Both the position numbers and the translations under genes were made by a program. A stretch of 64,000 bases of DNA from Erinaceus europaeus. Taxonomy: Eukaryota > Chordata > Mammalia > Eulipotyphla > Erinaceidae. The stretch lies in assembly GCF_950295315.1 (NCBI RefSeq), contig NC_080164.1:59924003-59988002 (forward strand), written 5' to 3'. Of the stretch, positions 1 through 11,324 are shown in pieces (positions within the stretch are counted from its first letter, which is position 1; the number at the start of each line of letters is the position of its first letter). The notes beneath the pieces were generated by a model that was not told where the DNA came from, made no database searches, and saw nothing but the letters and a program-made list of their open reading frames with translations.

Positions 1-23
1 TTTTACCTTGCTTAGTTAGAGTA

Positions 24-266
24 TTAGCTTGTTCTGCCAACACCTTTTAGCTCAGCTTTCAGTTCTCTAATTACCTCGAGGTAACTAGTATTTTCATTGA
101 GGGTCTCATCTGTTTTTTCCTTATTTCTGGTAGTCTTTTCCTCAATATCTGTTCTCATTTCTGTGATTAATAGGTCAATTTTTCTTATATCTTCTTTATG
201 TATAGTTGTTTCTGGTTTACTTGGAATTTTTTTTTCTGGGTTCCTGTCCTTATTCGTTGTGGTCAC
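24..266 (-). pseudogene. L1 ORF1 N-terminal fragment
   Basis: An 80-residue frame, very rich in K, E, T and D with heptad-like spacing (DIRKIDLLITEMRTDIEEK), fits the coiled-coil N-terminus of L1 ORF1p, the RNA-binding chaperone of the L1 particle. It ends at an in-frame TAA at 24-26, far too early for ORF1 (about 300 residues or more), so this copy is broken. The start codon is the first ATG after the 5' UTR. The assignment rests on composition and position, because the conserved RRM and C-terminal domains would lie beyond the window. Confidence 0.5.
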
Positions 267-889
267 AGTTTTACTCGCTCTTGATTTAACCTTTTATTAT
301 TATTATTATTATTGGTGTGATTTGTATTTTTCTGTCCTGACATCCTTCCATTGTTGTGTTGTGTGAGTATAAGCAACACTAAACTAAAGTCTTTTCACAA
401 AAGAAGTCACAAACCTCAGAAAGTGCAACAATAACAACTGAAGCAAAGATTGATGCAGTTCAACCAAAACCAGTTAGCCAAGCAACACCTCCATTCTAAA
501 AACAAACAAAGCAAAAACAAATAAAAAAGAAAGAAAGAAAAAAGAAAAAGCAAGAATTGACAATTACAAAAGTAAACAGTCAACTATAAATTCTAGAGAT
601 AGTGGGAAGAGAGGAAAGGAGAAAGGAGAGAGAGAGAGAGTCCACTCTGAGTCAGACTTCTTCTACAAGATAATTCACAAATGAGTGCCAGTGAATACAG
701 GAAGAAAAAGAAAAAGAAAAGCAGTGAAAGGAAAGAAATTTTTCAAGTCAGCTGGGAGGAAAAATAAAGAAAAGTGGAGAAAAGAGAGAGTGAGAGAAGC
801 AAGTTCCTCCCACAGAGTAGCATACCCAATCAATGGATAAAGCAGCAACAGCTAATTTTGGTCAACCTGGAGAGGAGATAGACAAGCAC

Positions 890-890
<1 letters not shown>

Positions 891-939
<49 letters not shown>

Positions 940-940
940 T
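891..940. repeat. (AAT)n microsatellite
   Basis: About 16 tandem AAT units inside the L1 5' UTR. A shorter TTA run is at 293-312. Confidence 0.95.
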
Positions 941-1523
941 CCTGAACAGTTTTCAGATTAAACGATTCCAGATTGGAGCCTCGGCCCCTTCCTAAACTAA
1001 GAAAAATTACAAGAAGCAACTATTAGACAATCTCAAGAGGTAGTGGGTAGGAGGACAGGTAATCTAGCCCAGGCAAGACCAAGGCCCTGATTGGTCAGAT
1101 ATTATGCCACTCAGAGCTCCAGACTCAGTCAAAAAAAAAAAAAGTGTCTTCTTAGGGAAATACCCTTGCTCCTTTGAATGACTCCCCTGATGATCCAGGA
1201 ATCTTGATAAAAAAATTATCTCCATAGGAGTCCTACCAGGAGTAGCTGGTTTGGGGGGTTGGTTTTGTGGCAAGGAGAGTGTAATAGCAAAATAGCAAAA
1301 CCAAAAACTCCCAGTGGAATCTTTTAGGCCTCTGTTGCCAGCCCAAGGGTGGGCTATAGGGCTCTTGTTTGATTCCACCCTGACCACCCCCTGCACTCAG
1401 ACTCCTTGACAAAAATTTCTACCCTCATATGAACTTCCCAGATTTGAAATGGCCTCCTTGCAGAGCTCATGCCAGCTGTTGTCTCTGAGTTGCCATCTTA
1501 GACTCCACTATATATGAGGACCT

Positions 1524-1760
1524 TCTTCTCCCCTCCCCTCCCCTCCCCTCCCCTCCCCTCCCCTCCCCTCCCCTCTCCTCTCCTCTCCTCTCCTCTCCTC
1601 TCCTCTCCTCTCCTCTCCTCTCCTCTCCTCTCCTCTCCTCTCCTCTCCCTTTTCCCTCCTTCTCCCTCCTTTCCCCTCCCCTCCTCTCTCTTCCCCTCCT
1701 CTCTCCTCTCTTCGTCTCTCTTTTCCTCCCCTCCCTTCTCTCTACTTTTCTCTCTCTTCT
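1524..1760. repeat. CT-rich satellite: (CCCCT)n then (CTCCT)n then degenerate
   Basis: A strand-asymmetric pentamer array: about ten ccctc units pass abruptly into about fourteen tcctc units and then into a degenerate polypyrimidine tract. Long open frames on both strands here are low-complexity artefacts. Confidence 0.95.
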
Positions 1761-1767
1761 CTTTGAT

Positions 1768-1925
1768 CAAGGGTGAGAGACAAAAAGAGATAGGGAGATA
1801 AGGAGAGAGAATTGCAGCACTGCTCTACGACATGTGAAGGTTGGTCCCTACAGTTGGAGCCTGGAGGAATGCATAAGGATTTTCTTCCATGTTAATATAT
1901 GCCCTCTACCCAGTGTGTCACCACT
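1768..1925 (-). mobile_element. Degenerate tRNA-derived SINE (S2-like)
   Basis: Contains gagagaattgcagcactgct, a decayed form of the S2 body, followed by a head-like region ending in accactgatg. No readable TSD. The CT/GA satellite beside it may have grown from its A/G-rich flank. Confidence 0.55.
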
Positions 1926-2084
1926 GATGTCTTGATTAAATTTCTATTAAAGATAACTTTCTACGTTGCTGTGAATTTTAGTTTGTTCATAGCTATGGTA
2001 ACCAATAATATGCTATAGTAAGCCCTACCTGCTGCTACTGAAATGTTTTTCTTCAGGCTTCTCTGCTTTGAAATTTTGCCTTTT

Positions 2085-2400
2085 GAAACAACATGGATGG
2101 TACTTGAGGGTCTCATGCTAAGTCAGAAGGAAATGGAGCATATCAGATGAGTTGACTCAAATGTGGGATCTGGGAAATAAATCAAGGGAAAAGACAGGGT
2201 GAATCATGTGTAATAAATCTCTTTATCTGCAAATCTGAGGTCACTGAGAGGCCAGAGAAGGGTCTGATAAGGAGATGGGGGTCTATTGTCCTGCTATAAT
2301 AAGACATGGCACCTCAGTAGTGAGTAAATTTAGCTAACCCATATTTGAGAGAGATGTAAAACTATCCCTGAGACTACAACAGATTTATAAAAGAACATTT
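2085..2400 (+). mobile_element. Old L1 3' fragment
   Basis: aacatggatggtacttgagg ... ctaagtcagaagg matches the usual L1 ORF2 end/3' UTR wording (aa(c/t)atggatgg ... agtcagaag). It is heavily diverged. Confidence 0.45.
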
Positions 2401-2470
2401 TCTCAATTAAAATTTAATTATAAAAATTTTCAAATACACAGAATAGCATAAAATCTACACATTTGTATAG

Positions 2471-2471
<1 letters not shown>

Positions 2472-2513
<42 letters not shown>
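2472..2513. repeat. (TA)n microsatellite
   Basis: About 21 uninterrupted TA units. Confidence 0.95.
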
Positions 2514-2516
<3 letters not shown>

Positions 2517-3365
2517 CAGGACTTTTTCTTTTCTTAGAAGGAGAAATAAATTAAAATTCAAATATAATATTTTAAAACAGAGTTCATTACTTTGAATTTT
2601 GTATCTCTTGTGAATTTCATCAATTCCCAAAAGATTAATAATCATTAAAGTTTTTGGGGTGTAATTGAAGATAGCATACATATTTAGTACTAGATGCTAA
2701 TATTAATATAAATTTCCAGGGGTGTTCATATATCAAAGAAAGTAATCCTGAAAGCTCATAGTACTTTGAAAAATTATATGATAATTTTTTCCAATTCTGT
2801 GACTTTGCTCTGCTGCTATAAATGTGGTGTGTGTATAATGCACACAGATATATTTTTGTGTGCACAAACACACGCCATAGAGATAGATAAATATGTGATA
2901 GATAGAGTGAGACCATTTATTTAAAACTGTTAATGATTTAATAAAGTGTGGATGGCAATTTTATTTACTGTAGGTAATTTCAAATGCTAATTCTTGATTA
3001 ATACTGTTATTAATTAAAACTAAGGGGTAACTAAACCTTCAGGAGATCAGGAAGTAAACCTTAGTAACTAAGTGCATACAAGTCATATAATGCCACATAA
3101 TTAAACTTATTTAAAATGATAATAGGTCACTGAGGGAAATTATAATTAACAGTCATTTGTCCTATCAAAATTAATTATAATAAATTTAATTTTATGATGA
3201 TTTTATCTAAAATGTACAGTATTTTATTTATTAAAAGTAGAGAAAATAAATTCATCAAACATTTTTGGAGTAGATTAGTAGAACACAATTTCAAATTAAG
3301 AATTAAAAAAACATTTATTTTAACCTCACTTTAAATAGAATATATCAAGTTTAAATGATCCTTTT
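2514..3365. other. Unassigned AT-rich DNA
   Basis: No repeat family, exon or RNA gene recognised. There is a short TG/CA-rich patch near 2825-2875. The open frames here lack any family signature. Confidence 0.5.
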
Positions 3366-3369
3366 TTAT

Positions 3370-4000
3370 TCTTGGGGGATTAATGATCAGCAGAAAGATA
3401 GTTAATGGTCATCAGAAAGATAGTTATTATTACATGTGTAAAATTTCTCAGTTTTCTGTAAAACTCATCTAGGTCTTCTTCAGTCATAATGCACTAGGAC
3501 CTGAAAGCCCCCTGACAGAGTTCTTAACTTTGGTGCAATACACCAAGCCCAGCCCAAGTTCTGCTTTGTTTTTCCCCATCTCTTCGTATTTCTTAACTTC
3601 TGCCTATAAGTGAGATCATCCCATATTCATCCTTCTCTTTCTGGCTTATCTCTCTTAACATAATTCCTTTAAGCTCCATCCAAAATAAAGTGAAGAAGTT
3701 GAATTCATAACTTTTAATAGCTGAGTAGTATTCCATATATACCACAGCTTTTTAGCCTCTCATCTGTTGTTAGACACCTAGGTTGCTTCCAGGTTTTGGC
3801 TATTACAAATTGTGCTGCTATGGACATAAATATATACAATTATTTTTGGATGGATGTGTTTGTTTCCTTAAGCTATATCCCCAGGAGAGGAATAGCAGGG
3901 TCATAGGAATTTCTATCTTTTTGAGAGTTCTCCAGATTGCTTTCCATAAGGACTAGACCAGTTTACATTCCCACCAACAGTTCAGGAGGGTTGAAATGAA
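3370..4000 (-). mobile_element. L1 ORF2 end and 3' UTR, antisense
   Basis: Contains the antisense hallmarks of the ORF2 C-terminus (gctgagtagtattccatata, ggttgcttccaggttttggc, atattcatccttctctttct). The 3' end is at the left. It meets sense-strand ORF2 sequence head-to-head at about 4000, so it may be the 3' part of an inverted insertion that includes 4000-4720. Confidence 0.8.
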
Positions 4001-4720
4001 AATGCAACTAAGAGGGAAATCCATAGCCATACAGACACATTATAGGAAATAAGAAAAAGCTCAAACAAACTATCTGACTAACTTAAGGACAGAGAAGGGG
4101 AAGGAGAAGGAAAGGAGGAGGAGAAAGAGAAGAAGAAAGAGTAGGAGGAGGAGGAGGAAGACAAGAAGAAAAAGGAGGAGGAGAAGGAGGAGAAGGAGAA
4201 ACAGGTGATAAGTACAAATGATCAATGAAGCTAAGTGGTGGTTCTTCATAAGGGTAAACAAAATTGAAAAACCTTTGGCCAGACTCACTAAAAAAAAGGG
4301 TGTATATAAATAAGTAAGATTGTAAATGAAGGAGGAAATAGCACAACAGACACCATTGAAATACAAAGCATCATGGGAGGGTTCTATGAATAACTATTTG
4401 CCAGCAATCTAAAGAACCTGGATAAAATGGGAAAGTTTCTAGAAACATATCTTCCAAAATTGAAATGAGAAGAAATAGAAACCATGAAGAAGCCAATCAT
4501 AGCCAAAGCAATTAAAACAATAGTTATAAAGAACCTTCCATCAGTAGAAATCCAGGTCCAGATGGTGTTAGAAAGGAATTCTACAAATCCTCCAACAAAG
4601 AGTTAATATCTATATTATTTAAACTCTTCCAAAATGTTGAAGACACAGAAATACTCTCTTCTGTCTTCTATGAAGCTAACACCACCCTGACACCAAGAGC
4701 ATACAGGAACACAACAAAAC
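4000..4720 (+). mobile_element. L1 ORF2 fragment (EN-RT linker to early RT), sense
   Basis: Sense ORF2 wording is clear: gatcaatgaagctaagtggt, ccagactcactaaaaaaa, aatccaggtccagatggtgt (the S-P-G-P-D-G block just upstream of the RT core) and attctacaaatcctccaaca. A (GGA/GAA)n expansion at 4095-4200 interrupts it. It is upstream ORF2 sequence lying head-to-head with the ORF2 end at 3370-4000, which fits either a twin-primed inversion or two insertions. Confidence 0.75.
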
Positions 4721-4721
4721 C

Positions 4722-5126
4722 ATCATCATAAGACCTCTTGTGAACCTCTCAAGGACCTTACCCTCACTATAAAATAGCAGTGGTAAGATATGCCACACTC
4801 TCTCCAAAGGGAGGTTGGGTCATCGAGTCTACTCTGCCACTTGAGCAAGACTGGTCCTGAAATAAGTGCAGCCTAGAATGTCCCATGTCTCACATAGACT
4901 GTGAGCTCAGAGTGACAGGGACTCAGAAGTTACACAAGCTCCTATACTAAATGTGAATATATATGGGCCCTGGGTCATATTGAGAAGGTAAACAGTTAAT
5001 TGTATTTATATACTTTCTTCAAGTTTAGGAACTACTTTGTGCCCTAATTCAGCTATGTAGTTCTATTCACAACTCTTACACCATCTTCCTGGTCTCTCTC
5101 TCTCCCTCTCCCTCTCTCTCTCTCTG

Positions 5127-5162
<36 letters not shown>

Positions 5163-5620
5163 CACACACCTGCATGTTAGCTATCAAGCTTAGGCAAAAA
5201 TTACTAAAGACATTGGCCCCTAGGTGGATACCTAAAATAGATTTCCTAGCTTCTTTTCAACCCAGAATCCCTAATCTTATCTGCTCTATTCCTACTTTTT
5301 TTGTTCCTGTTTATTAAATAGTTTCTCCTGCTTTACATCTTACCACCTTTCAGCTACCAAGTTGCAAATGCTACTATGATTCTACCCTGACCTCTCTGGT
5401 TAGACAACCTCACCAATGTGTCCAGAAACTCACCTCTCCAGAGCCCTACCCCACTAGGGAAAGATAGAAATAGGCTGGGGGTATGGATCAACCTGCCAAT
5501 ACATATATTCAGTGGAGAAACGATTATAGCAGCCAAAATTCCCACTTTTTACAACCCATGAAGAACTTTGATGCATACTCCCAGAGGGGGGGATAGTTGA
5601 TAACTAAGGTGAAGATTAAG
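4722..5620 (+). mobile_element. L1-type 3' UTR module, sense, diverged
   Basis: Matches, with many differences, the block at 11800-12650 (ctgtgagctcagagtgacag, ccccactagggaaag, caccaatgtgtcc). This is the same 3' module seen at 5815-6482, 9744-10160, 24490-25845 and 43801-44215. A (TC)n(TA)n tract at 5092-5162 has expanded inside it. It could be the 3' end of the ORF2 piece before it, with an internal deletion, or a separate copy. Confidence 0.6.
5092..5162. repeat. (TC)n(TA)n compound microsatellite
   Basis: A TC-rich tract turning into TATATA and then CACACA. Confidence 0.9.
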
Positions 5621-5814
5621 ATTTAAGAGTTTCTGTTTTAATATCTAGGTCTTTGGTAGTTAGATTTGTTTCACCAACATTGTTTATATCATTCTGTTTT
5701 TCTCCCTTCTCTTTTCCCATATGTTTATTCCTTTTGTTGCTGTTGTTTGCATCCCAACTGAATATAAATTATTTAATTATTGTTTGAAAAGTTGCCTTAT
5801 TTGAAAAAAGCTCA

Positions 5815-6482
5815 GTTGATTGTATTTATTTTAGTTTATTTATTTATAAAATGGAACCACTGACAAGATCATAGGATAAGAGGGGTACAGTTTCCACCAC
5901 CAGAGCTCCATATCCCATTCCCTCCCCTGATAGGTTTTTTATTTTTTAACCCTCTGGGAGTATGGACCCAGGGTCATTATGGGGTGCAGAAGGTGGAAGG
6001 TCTGGCTTCTATAATTGCTTCCCCGCTGAACATGGGCATTGACAAATCGATCCACAGTCCCAGCATGCCTCTCTCTTTCCCTAGTAGGGCAGAGCTCTGG
6101 GGAAGCAGGGCTCCAGGACACGTTGGTGGGGTCATCTGCCCAGTGAAATCCAGTTGGTATCATGGTAGCATCTGGAACCTGGTGACTGAAAAAGAGTTAA
6201 CATATAAAGCCATACAAATTGTTGATTAATCATGAACCTAAAAATTGGAATGTTGCAGATGAATATTTGGGTTTTCTGCTTTAGAAATAGCCAGTAGGTC
6301 TATTTTAGGTATATTCCAAAGGGCCCCTGAGTTTTTGCCTGAACCTGACATCTGATATGCAGGTAGACCCAAGTTATTGTCTGGGGAGATGATGTCATGG
6401 CTGGAAAAGGGCTATAAATCTGGATAAGGGAAGAGAGTAGCTCTAAAATATGGGGAAAATGTATAAATATTGTTGGCTGTAA
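5815..6482 (-). mobile_element. L1-type 3' UTR module, antisense
   Basis: The T-rich left end (ttatttatttataaaatgg) is the antisense A-tail. It is followed by the conserved ccctctgggagtatggaccc and aaggtggaaggtctggcttc blocks and then the upstream part (ctattttaggtatattccaa, gatgatgtcatggctgg). Same order and orientation throughout, so this copy is collinear and serves as a reference for the inverted ones. Confidence 0.75.
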
Positions 6483-6700
6483 ACCCCATCAATTTGAAAG
6501 TATTTATTTTAAAGTTTTATTTTCTAAGATTCCAATGCATTGACTCTCCATTAAGTATTAATAGTCTTACTTATGCTGCCAGAATAATCATAGTCAACTT
6601 AATCCAGTGGCTTTTTAGCTAATTAGCTTTTACATTTCAAAATACAGTGCTGTCACTTTTGTATGCAATCTCTCTTTTAAACTTTGACAGTCACATATTT

Positions 6701-6994
6701 TTTAATTATTTTTTAAAAATATTTATTTATTCCCTTTTGTTGCCCTTGTTGTTTTATTGCTGTCATTATTGTTGTTGTTGTTGATGTCGTCATTGTTGGA
6801 TAGGACAGAGAGAAATGGAGAGAGGAAGGGAAGACAGAGGGGGGAGAGAAAGACAGACAACTGCAGACCTGCTTCACCGCCTGTGAAGTGACTCCCTTGA
6901 AGGTGGGGAGCCGGGGGCTTGAACCGGGATCCTTATGCCAGTCCTTGTACTTGGCGCCAAGTGCGCTTAATCTGCTGCGCTACCTCCCGACTCC
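6701..6994 (-). mobile_element. S1 SINE, full length
   Basis: Complete S1 with B box (complement of ggttcaagcc at about 6918-6927) and a TTG/TTA-rich tail complement. The TSD tgacagtcacatattt (6685-6700) against tgacagtcgcatattt (6995-7010) has one mismatch, which fixes both ends. Confidence 0.93.
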
Positions 6995-7010
6995 TGACAG
7001 TCGCATATTT

Positions 7011-7586
7011 TATAGCTTAACTTAATGAGCTTTTGGGTTTTTGTTGGTGTTGCTGGTGCTCAGCTGTTCTGAAATGACTTTTCTCTGTTACCATTTGTAG
7101 TCACCTGATCTTCAAACTATGTAGATTGTGCTGTGAGATTCAGAGTTTTTCTTTTTTAAATGATTTTGTTTGGTTTTGGTGGGGAATGAGTTTTCTTTTG
7201 ATGTTGCTCTTTGGCCATGCCCCCAGAAGTCCTCTGGATATCTCATGATAAGAAAAACATTCTCACTCCCAACTAAAGGTCATTTTCTACCACCATTAAA
7301 TTTTATTCTTACTATCCCACAAATCCTTACATTTAACTTCACTGCATTGCTCTCTGTATTTCATTCTCATATTTAAATACTGGATCCAAAATTCATAGTA
7401 AGTGATCTCATTATTTAGTTCCTTGACACATTTTCATTCTTAGTAAAGACTGTAGAATAAGCTGCATTTTTTTATTGTAATTTAAGCAACCTATTAATAG
7501 GCAACTTGTGATAATATACATTTTGACTTGGGACATTTTCCCACCAACATCTTACTCTATATTAAATTATACCTGGATATTATATT
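7011..7586. other. Unassigned DNA
   Basis: No family recognised. Moderately AT-rich, with no coding signature. Confidence 0.5.
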
Positions 7587-7599
7587 TAAACTCATCTTT

Positions 7600-7811
7600 T
7601 TAATTTTTAATATCTTTATTTACTTATTGGATAGAGATAGAAATTGAGAGGGAAGGAGGAGCTAGAGACGGGGAGAGACAGAGAGACACTTGCAGCCCTA
7701 CTTCACCACTTGAGAAGTTTTCCCCCTGCAGGTGGGGACTGGGAGCTCAAACCTAGGTCCTCGAGCATTGTAACACGTGTGCTCAACCAGGTGCGCCACC
7801 ACCTGGCCCTC
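7600..7811 (-). mobile_element. S2 SINE, full length
   Basis: Complete S2 ending in caggtgcgccaccacctggc. A perfect 13-bp TSD taaactcatcttt is at 7587-7599 and 7812-7824. Confidence 0.93.
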
Positions 7812-7824
7812 TAAACTCATCTTT

Positions 7825-9236
7825 AAGGAAATTAAAATGAAACTGAGTTACTGCCCATAATTTACATATGTCGCAAAGAAGCATCTGATTTTAAATTTCC
7901 TTCTTAGCATGAGGAAAATTAAAAAGTATGTCTATAACTTATTTCTATATAGTCATACCCACCACATTTTACTTGTAACTAAAGCATATACCTGAATTAT
8001 TGTAATATGAATTCTTTCCAGTAAAATATTTTAACTGTATGCACTGGGCTTCGATGATAAAGTAGAAACTCAATATAAAGGGGACAGTTGGCATGCTTGA
8101 ATTCTAACTTTATATTGTAATATGTAAAGTCAAGAGAATGAAAATTGTCTGATGTGAAGTGACTGAGGATAAAGGACACATTGAAGGGCCAGGGGGCTCA
8201 AGGACATAAAGAGAACTTATGGTATATGTCACGAAAAGAGAGTTTGTAGTAAAGGCTGTGTCACATAGTGAGGTTAGTCAGTCTAAATGATCCTGCTGTT
8301 CAGGTTGTGCCATGCTACCCCCAAAATATTGATACGATGTAGTGAAGGATCTTAGAATCTAAAGTGATTAATTGCCACCTGATTGGGGCATATATGCCAA
8401 TACGATGAGTGAAGGAGAAAACACTCAAGGGCACAATCTAAATGAATTGAAATCAGTATGTGAAATAGTGTTTCTTTGAATTTTTTGTTATAGGGATTCA
8501 GTCTTTGCTAGCTATTGATTAACTTTGGTCTACGATTACTTTTCTACTCAGTCAAAAAAGTAAGAGAGTTGGAATACTCAGTTCAACTATAGTGAAGATA
8601 TCTTATAATTTTTTAAAATAAAACTTCATAAGCTAAACCTGTGATAGCAATATTAGGATTTACTGTGAAAAACTGCTACATTTAAGTAGTTAAAGAGACC
8701 TCACTTTTATAGAATTATGCCCTGATTCTACTGAGTCAATATGTTTATATCTTGATGAATGTGAAAGTTTAATATTTTGGTTATTGTGCTTTAATTTACT
8801 GATAAACTATGCTACTTAAGTGTAAGTTACTTAAAAATTAACTATTTCTAGTAACTGAGAATTTCTTGTTAAGATCAACTGCATCAAAATAAAAAGGCCT
8901 CAATATTTTATCAAAATAAAAAATGGGAACCAGTGTAGCATGAATTAAAAGGAAAATATTACTTGAGATAACTTACTATTTTCCAGTTATTACATATTTT
9001 TATATGTTTCCACATTAATTAAACATAAAAATTTTATCCAGAGTATATAGAACTCATTAGAATTAAGTGCAGTGCATTTCAACAGAGACATAACAACAGG
9101 AAGAGATAGCCTTCAGATAATTGCTCACTAACCAGTTAAATTATAAAGTTGCTGATAGGATCTTGACTTCACAGACTGAAAATCATTGCGATTCTCAGCC
9201 ATTAGTATTATTAAATTTGATTCATAAGAAAGGTAT
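7825..9236. other. Unassigned AT-rich DNA
   Basis: About 1.4 kb with no recognisable repeat, exon or RNA gene. It is the pre-insertion sequence into which the L1 at 9251 landed. Confidence 0.5.
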
Positions 9237-9250
9237 GAAAAAAAGATGCT

Positions 9251-10160
9251 ACCAAGCTTGGAATAGTGGAGAGGAAGTGTTAGGGAGGTACTCACTGCAA
9301 ACTCTAGTGTACTTCTGCTTTCAGGTATATATTTTGCAATAGTTTATGGATACGTGTGCACATAAGCTCTCTCTCACAGAAACTGGTGTATATCTAGGTT
9401 ATGGGACTTTGTTAGAAAGTGAACTACCTGAGATGAAATTAGAGTGTACTATAAAAGGAAAGGTCTCACCCGAGTAATGAAGCTGAAGGGTTGTCATTCC
9501 ACACGTGAAGTCTCTGGACACAGTCTGAAGTGAAGCATGTTGAGGTGGCAATCATTGCGTTGGTTAGGTTGTGATTGGCGGATGCAATATTATTTGGTTT
9601 GGACTGGGAGATGCATACGGGAAAGTGGGCCCTATCCAAGGGTTCCAGGACTGGGGGAAGTAGGAGCTCTATAGTGGAGATGTGAGGTTTCTGCTGTCTT
9701 AAGGTTCAAAAAAGACAATCGATAGTTAATGTTATCATCACATGATTGCTCAACAAATTGTTTGGCTTCGTATGTTAACTCTCTTTTCAATCACCAGGTT
9801 CCAGATGCCACCAGGATGCTGGCCAGGCTTCCCTGGATTGAAGACCCCACCAATGTGTCCTGGAGCTCAGCTTCCCAGAGACACACCTTACTAGGGAAAG
9901 AGAGAGGCAGACTGGGAGTATGGACCGACCAGTCAACGCCCATGTTCAGCGGGGAAGCAATTACAGAAGCCAGACCTTCTACCTTCTGCAACCCTCAACG
10001 ACCCTGGGTCCATGCTCCCAGAGGGATAGAGAATGGGAAAGCTATCAGGGGAGGGGGTGGGTTATGGAGATTGGGTGGTGGGAATTGTGTGGAGTTGTAC
10101 CCCTCCTACCTTATGGTTTTGCTCATTAATCCTTTCTTAAATAAAAAATTTTAAAAAAAA
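9251..10160 (+). mobile_element. L1 3' end with inverted 5' part (twin-primed)
   Basis: The right part, 9744-10160, is the 3' module in sense, ending in aataaaaaattttaaaaaaa. The left part, 9251-9743, is the adjoining upstream 3' UTR in antisense. The L1 at 43801-44712 carries the same two blocks in collinear order, so here one is flipped. A perfect 14-bp TSD gaaaaaaagatgct at 9237-9250 and 10161-10174 encloses both, proving a single insertion. The junction near 9741-9744 shows 2-3 bp of microhomology. Confidence 0.9.
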
Positions 10161-10174
10161 GAAAAAAAGATGCT

Positions 10175-11015
10175 CTAATATATTTTGTAACTGTTCAGTA
10201 CTATGGAAAAGAACTTGAGTCACCCAGAATATAATTAGATTGCCACTTTTATTTATTCATCTGCTAGACCTCCTGTAAATTATTCAACTGTAAAGTCTAT
10301 CAGGCATTTAACTATCACCAAAACCACTCCACCATTTTTGTTACTTGATATCAATGAGAGGAATTTTTCATATTGTCAGTATAATTGTCATTATAGTTAA
10401 TACTTGTGTTGCAACTTTAATTTTCAATGGGACAAAATTTGAGTACCATATCACATCTAGCCAGTGCCTTAAAATTTGTTGCATAATGTCAAAAGTTGCT
10501 AATAAACCAAAATCCTAAACTATGTTGACTGTCAAGATAACATATTCTTCATTATGTCAATACTCAGTGAATATTTTATAAAATATTTCCAGCACTTTTT
10601 ACATTTTTGTGGACAGAACATGGTTGTGGCTGTTTACTTTCTGACTTTCTATTAAATACTGAATGCAACTAAAGACAAATATGAACCAGAAAATATTTTC
10701 TTAAGAACAATAGACAACAAACATAGAGAGCAGCTATACTTAACATGGCCTTGTGAGATCATTCCATTATGTACCTATAGTACATAATGTTCCCTTTATT
10801 CCACAACTTCAACAATAATTTTTATTTCTTGTCAGTTTGATGATTGTCATCTTAAAAGGTATGAGAAAGGAGCCTCTGAGCCCCCTTAATACCCCTCTAG
10901 AGCTTGTGCACCCCATGCAGAGACAGCTGGGTCATGTCCAGCTGCTACCTTGTCCCACAGTGCCGCTGAACCCTCTCTAGTATTGCATTAGGCAAGAGAG
11001 AAGAAAGAGATCAAG
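10175..11015. other. Unassigned DNA
   Basis: AT-rich to about 10860, then a more GC-rich, CTCT-containing patch at 10865-11010 that I cannot place. Confidence 0.45.
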
Positions 11016-11019
11016 ACAG

Positions 11020-11300
11020 GGAGAGAAATAAAATTATAGATATTTGCAGATGACATGATTGTATATATAGAAAATCCCAAGGAATCCTTTAGAAAACTCC
11101 TGGAAATCTCTCAGAACACTAAAATGAACCTACTCTAGGACCCAACATTTCTCTCCTGGGAATTTACCCAAAGAAAATAAAAACACCTATCAAAAGAGAT
11201 CTATATACACATAAAAGCACAATTGTAATAATCAAAACTTAAAAGCAACCAATATGCATACTTATCAGTGGCTAAGAAAATTGTGATCTAAGTTTAAGTA
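11020..11300 (+). mobile_element. Old, internally deleted L1 ORF2 fragment
   Basis: gatatttgcagatgacatga translates to the RT motif C context F-A-D-D-M-I, followed by the I-E-N-P-K-E block. It then jumps to ORF2 C-terminal wording (gaatttacccaaagaaaata, ataaaagcacaattgtaata). About 1 kb expected between them is missing. Confidence 0.7.
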
Positions 11301-11324
11301 GACAATATTTCATTATTAACTTTA

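Larger units (their letters stand above)
1..1512 (-). mobile_element. L1 5' end (5' UTR plus start of ORF1), cut by the window edge
   Basis: Read on the minus strand, the element starts near 1512 with a taagatggcaactcagagac-like opening, typical of an L1 5' UTR. It runs through a purine-rich UTR into an ORF1-like coiled-coil frame at 266-24. The segment near 645 (gtccactctgagtcag) recurs at 45701 and 46322, tying it to the L1 at 43801-46965. An (AAT)n tract lies inside it at 891-940. The 5' end abuts a CT-rich satellite. The rest of the element lies outside the window. Confidence 0.7.

Noticed and set aside
1498..1801. Long open frames of R/E/G or P/S/L repeats on both strands
   Set aside because: They are translations of the CT-rich pentamer satellite and carry no protein information.
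9729..10154. 141-codon open frame
   Set aside because: It lies across the inversion joint and within the L1 3' UTR; the same frame recurs in other copies because of shared repeat sequence, not coding.
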